From NCBI GenBank assembly GCA_020881915.1, contig JAJFPB010000005.1, positions 868,001 to 932,000 on the forward strand: a stretch of 64,000 bases of DNA, in the 5' to 3' direction. Under the pieces are notes generated by a model, which made no database searches, was not told the DNA's origin, and was given only the letters and a program-made list of their open reading frames with translations. Positions 22,811 through 33,789 of the stretch are shown here, piece after piece. The position numbers were made by a program, and so were the translations under genes. Position 1 is the stretch's first letter. Every line of letters begins with the position of its first letter. This stretch comes from Paramyrothecium sp. XJ0827 (taxonomy: Eukaryota > Ascomycota > Sordariomycetes > Hypocreales > Stachybotryaceae).

Positions 22811-24871
22811 ATGAGCAGTGCCTCAAAGAAGCGGGGATCAATCCCTCGGGGTTCTCCCATGCTGTCCTCCCCAGACGTTCCTGTTGATGAACCGCAAGCA
22901 TACTTTGACATCGAAAATTTCGAAATTATAACTACGCAGAGCAATTTGTTCTTGAAAAGCAAGCCTCAAAACGCCATTCTAGCACGGACGATTGCGACAC
23001 ACCCTTCCTACGAATTCTACGATGATTCACGGTCGCCAACCGGAGACAGCCAGGCACAGGGACACAACGGAGAATGGGTCTCAGTCCGGATTCTAGACCG
23101 CGGAGATTGTTCCGCGGTCATAGAAGCTGCCTTTGGAGATGCCAAGAAGACACTCCCCTTTGTTTACAAAGCTCCTGCATTGGCCGTTCTAAATCACGAC
23201 CCGTTACTGTTTGCTAGGCTGAGAGCTTTTGCGGGTCACCATCCTAACGATCTTTTGGATGCGCAGGCTATGCTTTTCGCAGTACACCTTTGGAATGACC
23301 TCAATCGGCTGAGAAACCCGTTTGCGCCGGTAATCAACTTAAACCCCCAAGTCTCGCTCGCTGTGTTCATAATCTACTTCGAGCATTGGCTAAGGGCCCA
23401 CAATGACCGGTCCACACGAGAGCATATCCATCCCATCAAGCTTATCGACGCTCTATACCAGAAGGATGTTGCCATGGACAATTGCTTTCTCGTTAAAGCT
23501 GACTGTATCGATGAAGAAGAGATCAAATCACTCTTGAAGCTTACCACAACAAGAATCCCGAGCATCCCTACGACTGCTCGATTTGAAATACTCCCTGCAC
23601 CCCAAGACATCAGCAAGAGTTGGTACCAGAACAAGGCAGGCTACCGCCAGCCAACGCGAGTTGAAGATGGATTGATTGGATTTGGCACACCCTGGCAATA
23701 CGGCATTCCGTCAACGCGCAGTTCATCTACAACTTACTGCTACATCATCCTACCCCGTGTTCTAGCAAACCAAAAGTTCTGTGGGAACATAAAGCCTATG
23801 ATTGAAAAGTCTGCCAAGATGCGAAATTCTAAAACTTCCGGTTCGAGCAAGTATATCGAAATATTCGGCGGTAAATACGTTGGGGGTATCATCTGGAAAT
23901 CCCAGTTCCCAATGGTCAGGTCTCCGTTGCCAGGCCCTTCTTCTCAGCAACCGCACCTAGATAAGGCTTTGGACGCTCCCTCAAGCCTTCGTCTAGCGGA
24001 CATCATCTCTCCCGAGGCTTGTGATCTAATTGCAAGACGCATGCGTCGCCATGCGACGGCCTTGCTGCATAATCGTATCCTCGCTGTGCCAGAAGGCACC
24101 CAAGTTCAGGTGACCGAAGAGGGACTGATCTATGTCCCTGGAATGAATTCGCTCGAGATTGAAACTGATGAGCGCGTTATCTCGTGCCAACACGGGGACG
24201 TGCTTTCGAAAATGCAAACGAATGAGGACGACAAAGACGATGAAGGGCCGCCTTTGGTTGACCGGCCGGCCATCTCCATCCCATCTTCGTGCTTCCATCA
24301 CCTCCTTTCGGTTCTAAGTCAAAGGCCAATCAACTCCCATAACGCTTGGGAGAATTGTATCAACAATTTCCGATCTAGCGTCCAAACTTGTGGCACAGTT
24401 TATGAACAACTCGAAGCTGCCGTTGCATTTGTCCGCAAGGACATCGCGTTGCTGCGCCAGCTCACTCACGATTTGGATCGGAAACACGTTCAAGTTAGAA
24501 AGATCAATTTCGTGCAAAAGCTCCCGACTGTCATGGCACGACTAAACAACATCCCGCCTGGCTCCCTGGACGTAACAGTCACAATACCTTGGGAAATGAG
24601 CTACAAAGAAAGGCTCTTGCGTCACAATCTTGTGGCCTTCAAGATCTGCAGCCTAGCAATGGATTTGTGGTCGGGTGAGTCGCAAGCAACCGATGACGAT
24701 GCCATCAACAAACTGAAGCGCTACCTTCACGCGTATTTGAACGTTTTGGAGGGTGAGGAGACCATCGCGTCTGTGCAGCCGATTTTGGACGCGCTCAGGG
24801 ACTATATGGAGGGCACTACTCGTAAATGCCAGTGGCCCAAGTACTTGGGATTTGACTTGTCAAATTTCTAG
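22811..24871 (+). CDS. Hypothetical protein, 686 residues, intronless orphan
   Basis: One uninterrupted frame from ATG 22811 to the stop at 24869-24871. I recognise no domain. The N-terminal ~25 residues are Ser/Pro-rich (MSSASKKRGSIPRG). The rest looks globular and soluble, with regions such as NPQVSLAVFIIYFEHWLRAHNDRSTREHIHPIKLIDALYQKDV, IGFGTPWQYGIP, KYIEIFGGKYVGGIIW, and a helical C-terminal part (YEQLEAAVAFVRKDIALLRQLTHDLDRKHVQVRKINFVQKL, likely coiled coil). An acidic low-complexity patch (NEDDKDDEGPP) lies in the middle. There is no signal peptide or membrane helix. Like the RdRP gene, and unlike the core genes to the right, it is comparatively A/T-rich in codon use, which fits an accessory or fast-evolving gene. 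Function unknown. Confidence 0.75.
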   Translation: MSSASKKRGSIPRGSPMLSSPDVPVDEPQAYFDIENFEIITTQSNLFLKSKPQNAILARTIATHPSYEFYDDSRSPTGDSQAQGHNGEWVSVRILDRGDCSAVIEAAFGDAKKTLPFVYKAPALAVLNHDPLLFARLRAFAGHHPNDLLDAQAMLFAVHLWNDLNRLRNPFAPVINLNPQVSLAVFIIYFEHWLRAHNDRSTREHIHPIKLIDALYQKDVAMDNCFLVKADCIDEEEIKSLLKLTTTRIPSIPTTARFEILPAPQDISKSWYQNKAGYRQPTRVEDGLIGFGTPWQYGIPSTRSSSTTYCYIILPRVLANQKFCGNIKPMIEKSAKMRNSKTSGSSKYIEIFGGKYVGGIIWKSQFPMVRSPLPGPSSQQPHLDKALDAPSSLRLADIISPEACDLIARRMRRHATALLHNRILAVPEGTQVQVTEEGLIYVPGMNSLEIETDERVISCQHGDVLSKMQTNEDDKDDEGPPLVDRPAISIPSSCFHHLLSVLSQRPINSHNAWENCINNFRSSVQTCGTVYEQLEAAVAFVRKDIALLRQLTHDLDRKHVQVRKINFVQKLPTVMARLNNIPPGSLDVTVTIPWEMSYKERLLRHNLVAFKICSLAMDLWSGESQATDDDAINKLKRYLHAYLNVLEGEETIASVQPILDALRDYMEGTTRKCQWPKYLGFDLSNF

Positions 24872-25594
24872 CGAGGGAGTCCGTTCTTTACACCATTGCG
24901 CTTGGGAGTGGACATTGCTCGAGAACATGTTGCGACATGGACTGATAGTACGCTTTAGCACAGCTGAATGTGAATAGATTTGCAGTTTCCATAGGATGTC
25001 TCTGGGTGTTGATAAGATGAGCCTTCTCATTTTCAATCAACCATACTTGAAAAATCGCTGGGCTGGCTGAATTGATAGGATCAAGTCAAGCTACGCGAGA
25101 TTAGTGCACGCCTCAAAGTGGATGCAGACCATCTTGTTTACATGGTCCGGCACGGAGAACCAAAATCACCGAACCTCGGCGGCGGCGTCATCACAATCCC
25201 TGCGCCGATCTTTGCGTCTCGACAACCGGTCCTTTCGGGCATTGAGCGTACAGCGCATGCGAGACCGTCGACCAATCCCGAACGCCCGCGCAACGATTTC
25301 CTCCGTGTCCTCATCACGCTCATCCATGAAACGGCTACGATTGGCCTCTAGCGTCGGGTCGAGACGGCAAGGCCCATCATGTTTGACTTTGCCATCCTAA
25401 CTCTCATTTCATTCGCTTTGTTAACCTGTCAATCAGTCCCTCGCGCAATCGCCTTTCGATCGCACAATTCGGTCGCCGTCCCAACAAGCGCACACTCACT
25501 CTCACCTTCGGTATCGACGTGCCCGGTGGTGAGATCATTTGCGACTACCTGCAGCGTGCGGCAAAGCTCGAGCTCGGCAACCTCGGAAGCCAAA
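24872..25594. other. Intergenic / leader upstream of the DUF924 gene
   Basis: 720 bases without a supported separate gene. From 25379 to 25594 a frame is open and continuous with the DUF924 protein and could add 72 residues, including RSFATTCSVRQSSSSATSEAK, which resembles a mitochondrial presequence. See the DUF924 entry. Confidence 0.45.
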
Positions 25595-26406
25595 ATGGCG
25601 GACCTGGAGTCAAAGTTGACGCGCGGTTTGCTCCGCGACGTGCGCGACTTCTGGTTCGAGCATTGCAACGACGAAGAGGGCATCATCCTGCCGGGTCAGG
25701 AGGAGAACAAGCGGTGGTACATGGGCGGGCCGGCCTTTGACGAGCTCTGCGTGCAAGTATCCCCCCGCTTGCGCCGCGGGACACCTGACTGACAAGACGC
25801 AGGCAGCGTTATGCGCCGACGCTAGAAGCCATCCAGGCATCCGGAGTCACGTCGGGAGCGGAGCTCCTCGCCATTGCGCAGCCGCAGACGCCCACCGAGT
25901 GGCTCGGGCTGGTGATCCTGCTGGACCAGATGCCGAGGAACAGCTACCGCGGCAAGGCCTCGGCCGTCGTGTTCAAGTTGTTCGATCCCATCGCGCGGGA
26001 CGTGGCCGCCGCCGCGATCAAGGGCGGCATCACCGACGCCCCGGAGGTCCGCTGGCGCCTCGGCTACCGCGGGTGGTTCTACATGCCGCTCATGCACTCC
26101 GAGGACCTCGCGACGCACGACCTGGCCGTGGAGCAGTACGAGGGCATCGCCAGAGACGTCGACAGCTTGCTGGAGCCGAACGAGGATGCTTCAGGCTGGG
26201 ATGAGTACCGGCAGAGAGCGGCAGCCGTCGTCCAGAAGCGGGCAGACGAGGCCAAGAGGGTTGCGGGCCTCGGCGGGGAATTTGAGAGGCGGCACCGGGC
26301 CATCATCGAGCGGTTCGGCCGGTACCCGCACCGCAACGAGGCGCTGGGCAGGAAGCACACTGCTGAGGAGGAGGAGTATCTGAAGAATGGAGGCGAGACA
26401 TTTTAG
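25595..26406 (+). CDS. DUF924 family protein
   Basis: Two exons, 25595-25752 and 25803-26406, give 253 residues. The blocks VRDFWFEHC, KRWYMGGPAFDELC, TEWLGLVILLDQMPRNSYRGKASAVVFKLFDPIARDVA, WFYMPLMHSEDLATHDLAVEQYE and GRYPHRNEALGRKHTAEEEEYLKNG are diagnostic of DUF924 (Pfam PF06041), an all-helical fold found in bacteria, fungi and plants with no established reaction. The best intron uses a GC donor: GCAAGT at 25753 with acceptor ending 25802, which restores FDELCVQRYAPTLEAI in register with the family. A GT donor at 25751 with acceptor 25806 also keeps frame but loses two conserved positions. The start at 25595 gives a family-length cytosolic protein. A start at 25379 would add a possible mitochondrial presequence. 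Confidence 0.88.
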
Positions 26407-27537
26407 GAAGCGGTTGCTCCGCCTCGTGGCAGCCGAAACTTGAACAGCACTTTTCCAGTATTTCGATTCGCAGCGCAACTATTTTAATAGCCGAGAGTAT
26501 CAGAACGTTGATCAGGCTCCCAACAGGCAGAATACCGCACCAACACCGTCGACGCACATGCAGCGGCCAATCAACCGACCACATTAGGAACACTCGCGTC
26601 TCTTTGCAAGGATGCAGGATTTTTCCAGTTTGATTTGACTCAAATTACAGAAAATAGGAGATGGTGGCAACATCGTACTTGGATGGGTCTCACAAGCCGT
26701 CAATATTTTCCTGGAAAGTAACACTTAATGTAATTCTTCAAAGTCCAAATATTCTATGTTCAACAGTCAATTAATGCTCTTAAAAACGTAAATTTGCCAA
26801 GGGAAGCACAAGTATCATCCCATAGTTCAAGATAAGACGAAATGAATCTTGCGAGCTGGCCATGTTCTTTCATCAACCTGTCGCGTTCCGCTTCCACTCA
26901 CAAAACCCTGGCGTGTTGCGTGACAGCAGCCACTTGCAGAGCCAACAGGGTCGCTTTCCCCTGTTACGCGCTGCAAGGCTCGTGCTTAGCTCGGACTTCC
27001 CCGCAACTCACTCCCCCCCAACCCCGGAAAGGCCCTGGTCCGGGAGTGGCATCGCCATTTGCGATCGCATGTTTGAGGAGAGTTTGGGTGAGTCGAGTGC
27101 TACCTGTGTCCGGTCGGCTTGGTCTTGGGGGACGTGAGACGGCGTTGCTGCTCGCAGACATGAACCCTCTACAATGAGAATTACATGTGCGCGTATCTGG
27201 GCGTCTATTATCGTAAACATACTGCCACTTCACTTACACCCTCGTAACAGGCGCGACTTAACTGCAGTTCGAGATCAGACCTCTCAATGTAGCCGAGCGG
27301 GAGGGATCAGCAGCCTGCCGCTTTCGTTAGGTCATGGCCGTGGAATGTAACAGCACCACCTTCCTCCAAGCCAATAGGTACTTCCGTCCTCGCTTACCCG
27401 CTGAAGCCACCTCGGGCCACCACTTTGTTTTCTTTCCCCCGCGATACCGTAGCACACCTCCCACCGTGACGTTCGTTTGTGAACCCGCCAGCCGGATCGC
27501 AGCATCACCGCAACACCCGCTCCCGTTCCCCTAAATC
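26407..27537. other. Gene-free intergenic region (1.1 kb)
   Basis: No frame here has recognisable content. The part near 26620-26830 is A/T-rich. The part before 27538 is C-rich and looks like the leader of the next gene. Confidence 0.6.
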
Positions 27538-28465
27538 ATGGTCTCGACACGGTCCGGTACCGCCACCGAGGCGAGCCCCGACGTCGTCCCGACGCCCAGA
27601 GCCAAGCGTCAATCGGCCCGCGCGACCGCCAGCACCTCGCCCTCACCACCCTCGTCGCGCACCGCCGTGACGCGCGCCTCCGCGCCTCGGGCCTGGCAGC
27701 ATGAGCCGTCCCGCTTCACGCTCCTGTGGATGGCCGTGTCGCTGCCTCTCGTCATCTGTAAGTGTCCAGGCTCCGCCGCATCTGTCTGGCTCGCGCGACT
27801 GATTCCGTCCTCGCGCCCCAGGGGACACCATCTATGTCCTCGGCCGCCCACACACCATGGAGGGCGGCGCCCTGCATTGGCCCCTGTGGGCGCCCTACAA
27901 GCTCTACGGCACCATTGACCTCGTCTACGGCTGGTACGCTTTCGACAAGCGCATGGGCTTCACCGGGGCCCAGGGCTTCCTCAACCTGGTCGAGACCACC
28001 ATGTATCTCGTCTACCTGTGGATGCACTTCAAGAGCAAGGAGGCCACCCGTGCAAACGGCAGCAGCGGCAGGGCTGGTGGCCTCGCTGTGCTGATTGGCT
28101 TCAGCGCCGCAGTCATGACCTTCAGCAAGACCGTCCTCTACTGTGAGTTACCAAGGCCGTTGCGCGACCCTCGCTTCTCAGATGCTGGGTGTACTGATAA
28201 ATGCGCAGGGCTTCAAGAGTACTTTGGCGACTACGCCCACATCGGCCACAACGCACCCTTCGAGCTCGTCCTCCTCTGGATCATCCCCAAGTATGTCTCA
28301 CCTCGCAGCCACACCGAATCCTCGGACCCGGCTCCCTCAATTCGTAGCTAACCATCATGTCGCAGCGGCGCGTGGCTCGTCGGCTCATCCTACATGATTT
28401 GGGATCTAGGACGGAACATCCTCGATGGCCTCATTGGCGCCTCGGCCCATTCCAAGAAGGCATAA
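27538..28465 (+). CDS. EXPERA-domain (emopamil-binding-protein family) membrane protein
   Basis: Four exons, 27538-27757, 27822-28142, 28209-28290 and 28366-28465, give 240 residues. A Ser/Thr/Pro/Ala-rich cytosolic tail (~55 residues) precedes four to five membrane segments: FTLLWMAVSLPLVIWDTIYVLGRP, KLYGTIDLVYGW, QGFLNLVETTMYLVYLWMHF, GLAVLIGFSAAVMTFSKTVLYW and HNAPFELVLLWIIPNGAWLVGSSYMIW. The WDTIYVL, NLVETTMYL (acidic residue in the membrane) and HNAPFELVLLWIIPN blocks fit the EXPERA domain shared by EBP sterol delta8-delta7 isomerase and sigma-2/TMEM97. In fungi the isomerase step is done by ERG2, so the role here (sterol handling or ligand binding, probably in the ER) is open. It ends with SKKA, a possible dilysine-like ER signal. 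Intron 2 is 66 nt with no stop, so its retention stays in frame. Confidence 0.85.
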
Positions 28466-28950
28466 GACATGCCGCGGAAGCCGGTCGCTGCAGCTCACCG
28501 CTTCTTACGGGTCTTATGCAGGACATTGCGAAAACAAATGATCTCGGCAGGACACCGAGACAACGAATCCATCCATCGCGAGGGGTACCGCATGCATTTC
28601 AGTAGTTGCGCGCGCGGATGCATGCAGCGTGTGGTGGCAACCGACAAGTTTTTGGGTACTTGTGAAATCTGATAATAGCAATTCAAGTGATACACGTGGC
28701 ATGGCAGAAACGACTTTTTGAGTGAGCATCTAAACGCGGGCTTTTTCAAGCACATCGGATTATGACTATTTGCTTTTCCCTTGCAGTGAAGGCTTTCAAA
28801 TTGAGGTGGGGTATCTGGAGACATGTAAAGAACAAGCCAATGAAAAGAAAAACTGTCGAGTGTCGCGGAGTGTGGACCACTCGGTCCAACTTCTCTCCTC
28901 GTATCATGTTGAACGCCCAAAGTGCACATTGTCGCAATAATCCCATAAAC
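28466..28950. other. Intergenic between convergent genes
   Basis: 485 bases holding the 3' ends of two convergent genes. No coding content is seen. Confidence 0.6.
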
Positions 28951-31527
28951 TCATTGCAGTTGTTTGAAACCACCCAGGTCCGCGTATTGCTCCCAGGCTG
29001 GTGGGTCATCATCATCCGGCGACTGCGGGCTACCGTCGCCCATGAACGCCTCCATGGTACTCCACTCGTCGTGGTCCCAGTGGCTCGGCCGGTGGTTGCT
29101 TGCCATCTCGTAAAGCCGCTCCGGGACGGACCGGCTGCTGGTCAGGCGGCTCATGCGCTTCAGGTCAGTCATGAGGCTGTTCCGGCGACCGACCCGGTTG
29201 GACGAGAGCTCAGGGAAGACTTTGGCCTTTTCCTGCTCCACAAGATCGTGATATGTAAGAGTGTCCCACTTATCGAAGATGGCGCCCATCGTATAACGCT
29301 TCAACAATTTTGCCCTGGGTTGTTGCTCCGCATCCATCGAGGGAGAGCCCTGCCATTGTTCCAGTGGCGATCCAGTACTGTGGTTTACCTCTTCCATGGA
29401 GCTGGATCGGGAATTGGCCGACGCGACCACAGTCTCACCAGACTCCACGGTGCTGGCCGAGCTGTCGAGGGACGGAGTCGTCTTTGAGCTCTTGATGGAC
29501 GCAGTCGAGTCACACCGGACTGTCAAGCCAAGTCCCAAGATTTTGGATGGCTTTTTCCCCAGTCGTACGCGATTGGTGCCATTGCCGTACCCGTGCACCA
29601 CGATTTCATGGTAGGGGGGCGATTTGGGCGAAGGCGAATTTTTAGGGGACATCGATGTCACCGATTTGAACATCTTGATGGAATTGCGGATCGTGCGGTT
29701 GCGACTCAGGGCCCGACTCAACGAGCTTGCTCGAGATGGTAGCGAAAGCTGCCTGCCATGGGTGACAGAGGCTGACATCTGACGTCCTCGAGGGGCATCG
29801 TCGCCATGCGTCAGAGCGAAGTAGTCAATGTCCGGCTTGATCTCAAGAACCGCTGGCGGGCTCGTCTCGCCGACCAGGGCCGATATTTGCATCTTCTCCG
29901 TGCCAATCTCGGTGCGGCGTCGGCGTAGGGATTTTGTGTTGGGCTTGTTCTCCCAAGGAGGTAGGCCTTCGGCGTGGACTGCAAGGTGATATGGTACCTC
30001 CAGCTCGTCCCTGACCTCTGGTGCCTCATCGGTCACGCTACGGAGGACCTGGAATGTTGCATAGATCAGAATCCAGCGTACCTTTCTCGCATCCACAATG
30101 GTTACTTTTTCCCCTTGGTCCATCTTGTTCGGGGACGCAATGGAATTCTCCTCGAACTTGCGATACGCCCGCACCAAGTCGTTCTGGAAGACGTCTTCTT
30201 TCCAATTGGAAGCTTTGACAAGTGCAGCATGGGCGATCAGCCGGTCATCGGGCTTGAGCTTACCGTCACGGGATAACCACAACGGTTTCCGTGACCGCTT
30301 CGAGCTAACTTCTGGCAATCGGGGCAGAGGCCGGCCTAGCGTTGGATACTGACAGCGAGCATCAAACGATTGGACCAGTTGAAGGGTGCAGATACCCCCA
30401 GCAGTCCCCGTAACGACACCTGGCTGTTTATCGTCCTCGTCAACGAGCAGATCGTACAAGGCCTCGAAATCTTCGCGCATCGCCCGAAGTAAGTCTGGAT
30501 CAAAAGCTTGGGGAGGGTAGTAGCCCAGCTGCGTGGTATAGAATGACAATAAAAAGCTCCGGAAACGTTCAAGGTGTGCACGCGCTCCTGCAGGAAGCCC
30601 CAGGTAAGATTCGGACAACTCGTCGTCGAGAAAATTGCGGAGCATGTCAGAGGCTTGATACAACCTCGAGTCCATGTCCGACCGGTACTTGCGAATTAAC
30701 TTCTTGGTAACACGCCCAAGGTACTGCGCCTATCAATATTGTGGGTTGATTATACGGTGGAAGCCCACATACCTGATACTCGCTGCTGTTGTAGAGCATG
30801 TCGCTCATACCCACGCAGTGGCAGAATGCTCGGATGTACGCATCTCTCAGCTTGAATGACCCTGCCAGATGCAGATTTGCCATGGCGTAATCAGGCTGCA
30901 AAACCAGGTCCAAGTAGCCTTGCTTGCCGCTATACGCCATAAATTCGTCCAAATTGTCTACACCTGTGGCACGAAACTCTTGCATGCTGTGCAACAAGTC
31001 CACAAACGCCCCTCCTAGGTGCGCTCCTACCAGGGGCTGTCCATAAACCCACGCGAAGAAGTTTCTCGTGGCGAGGTGATAGTTAAAGGCTTCCTTTTTA
31101 TCTGAAAAAGGCGGTGCAGGGATGTACAGCTCAATCGACTTTTTAGACGCAAGACGGCTCCATCGTTCAAGGTCTTTCACCGTCCGCGGACGAGGCCCCT
31201 CCACCTCGAGGAAGCGGTCGATGAGGGGGTAGCATTTGGCCGACAAGAGTGTCGAGAATGGCACTTTGAAAGACGGGCCTCTCCTTGACTGGCCTTTCTC
31301 ATACAGATGTACGTGGCATGTGCCGCTTTGGAGCCACAAATCGGGATCCTGTTCTCGTCAGGTTACACCGCCACGGCCGCGTACCGAAAACTCACTTTTC
31401 GCAAGCTATTCCACTCCGTGCATGTTTGTGTCTTCCCGTTCCAGCGCTTCACCGTAGACAAAGATGTCTGCCCATCAATAAAGCCATTCAAGGTAATGAT
31501 GGTCGATTGCGAATCGGAACCCTTCAT
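28951..31527 (-). CDS. Large conserved fungal protein (DUF8004-like), function unknown
   Basis: Three exons on the minus strand, 31527-31396, 31348-30773 and 30729-28951 (introns of 47 and 43 nt), give 828 residues. The N-terminal half is globular: TVKRWNGKTQTCTEWNSLRKDPDLWLQSGTCHVHLY, RGPSFKVPFSTLL, FFAWVYGQPLVGAHLGGAFVDLLHSM, LQPDYAMANLHLAGSFKLRDAYIRAFCHCVGMSD and WILIYATFQVLRSVTDEAPEVRD. This matches a family widespread in Pezizomycotina that I believe is named DUF8004; the name is from memory and should be checked. The C-terminal half is Ser/Pro/Lys-rich and probably disordered and phosphorylated (SRASSLSRALSRNRTIRNS). No membrane segment or catalytic motif is visible. The start at 31527 is the first in-frame ATG after an upstream stop; a further 5' exon is possible. 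Confidence 0.75.
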
Positions 31528-33789
31528 GGTGTATGGCCCAGGCAATAACCGCAGGCCTGACGGACGCGGTCGGACGGCGTAGGCTTGTCTGCAAAGGCTA
31601 TGTCGGAATCACCAACACCGTACAGATTGCCAGGCGGGCTCTCGCTTTGAGTCAGGTACGCCAGTATAGCTGCTCGTGGTAGATGCAGGCCAGGCACTTA
31701 GGCGACGCGTTGGCTTAGCGAGTCGCAAAGCAACGTGACTTGTTCTCACAAGCGTTCGCCATTGATGTGATAATGTGCAATTGCAAAAAAAGAAATGCCA
31801 GAAGTCCAGACAGGAGGGCCCCGCGCCGTAGCTTGCGCGGTGGTCAGCTATATACGATCGCAGCCTCCAAGACGCAAACCTTAGCTTGATCCACCTGTCG
31901 TGCTCAGGGCTTGGACTGGCTCCCGCGGCAGGACAGCAAGAAGGGATGGCCATGCAAGGCTTGAGAGGACCTCAGTCATGTCTTGGCGTCATCCATTGAA
32001 TCGGGGTCAAGACCCTGTCCTTGATATCGAAACGATGCGTCTAGAATCAGACACGTGCATGTTGCATTGTCAGTTCATTCAGTAGTCACGGCCCAGAGCA
32101 CAACCGGGCTCCAGAACCCAATGAACCACCCGGGATCGCCACTTGGCGCTGGCTGAGGCAATCTGAATTGACCCTGGCAAGGGCTTCTTCCGGAGAGAGC
32201 TGAAGAATAGATCAGGGACCCCTGTCTAGCGGGCCACACCACGCTACCGATCGACCCAGCTCCTCTCGACCAGGGCCTTGGAGCTGGCCGCACAAACACT
32301 TACGGAAGGCGTTTTCTATAGTTCCACAGCTGGCTGTTTTTTCGGAACTAACGAGGCCAAGGATGGTATCATCAGCGCAAGCAAATGAGAGGCAAAAGGG
32401 TTTGTGCAATTTCGCGCCGCTTGCTAGCAGATATCATGGGCTTCTGCACTTCTGATGCCGGTGGAAGTGCCAGGTCAGAGCTGCGGGGATCAGCGCCGTG
32501 CCTCTGATCAAGCCATATTCTATGTCCTAGCATTCTCAGCTTTCTTGTATGAGCAGTCTGTGTTCAAAGCATATCGGAGACATGTTCTCAAAGCTTCGCT
32601 CGTTTTGAGTTCAACCGCCGTAAGTCTCATTTGCGGAGACACGACGGTCTCCCAGCATCCACAAGCTAGACAATTTCATGACTGCCACACCTCAGATAAG
32701 TGTACCGCCAGCTCGGGAGAGGCGAGAGGTGGGGGTCCAGGCAAACGCGACGCTAGGATCCGTCCTCACGCGAGAGGTGCTCTTGCAGGTCCAAGTTGCT
32801 TTTTGTAATGCCACGTCAAATCATGGTGATTGGCAGGTTTGCCCTCGACTGAATGGACGGCTGCTATTCACTGGTTCTGCGACTGCAATATCCTCCCCAT
32901 TGCGGCCGGAGCAACTAAGCCGCGGACGGCCCGTGTAGGTCGGTGTGAAGTGCACGGTCTTGGTCATCGGCGTCATTTATCAGAGCTCTGAAAAGCTCCG
33001 TCACGTTCGCGAACCGGTTCATCCTTGCTTCCAAGAACAAAGATTGTTTCATGACAAAGGAATTCCCGCAAACGGATCCTCGTCATTTGTGATAGCGTGA
33101 CACTGATGCATGCCATTATTAATAACACAATGACCGGATCTCGGACGCCAGTGTAAAAGAGCATCCCAGCAAGCGGTGATAGTATTTGCGTGTTGGTGGT
33201 CTCTACTCACCAAGTAGCCCAGACCAAGTCTTGGCGGTCCAGATGAGCCTAGGCAACAAAGCAAGCAAACAGCATCAAGAACTTACGGTGTCGTGCCGTG
33301 ATCGTGCATCGGTAGGCATGACATCATGAGGACGGCACTCTGAGATGCGAGTATCAACAAAGAATTCTCGAGAGACAACGGGTTGGAGAGCGTCAAGCGG
33401 TCAACAAAAAGGGACATGCAGTGCAGACTTGTCAGAACAACTAACAAATGGTAAAATTATGACCAAATTAATAACAAAAAAGAATCATAATAAGATGATA
33501 GTAAAATGAGGAAAATATCGATTAAATGTTTGAAATTTTCAAGCTTTTTAGAAGGGTTTTAGAAAGAATATCTCATAGTTTGTTGAAAAAGACTCCAAAG
33601 AGAGTTGCCATTCTGTGTTTTTGCTTACATTGAGCGTTTGGTCTGGGTGGATCAGCTGACCTGGAAGTACACAGAGCTCTCGCCGGCACATGGTGAAGTG
33701 GGTACCTGACCCTACCGAAAGCTTGCTGGCAAACCGACCTCTGCAGCTTAGCTGCGCCCACGTTGCGCCTCGTATGATGCAGTCTCACC
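31528..33789. other. Gene-free region (2.3 kb) with an A/T-rich patch
   Basis: No supported gene on either strand. The divergent promoters of the DUF8004-like gene and dynactin p62 must lie here. A strongly A/T-rich patch occupies about 33440-33570, in contrast to the surrounding sequence. Confidence 0.55.

Noticed and set aside
28762..29487. 241-codon plus-strand frame opposite the DUF8004-like gene
   Set aside because: It is antisense to a conserved coding exon and has no recognisable protein content.
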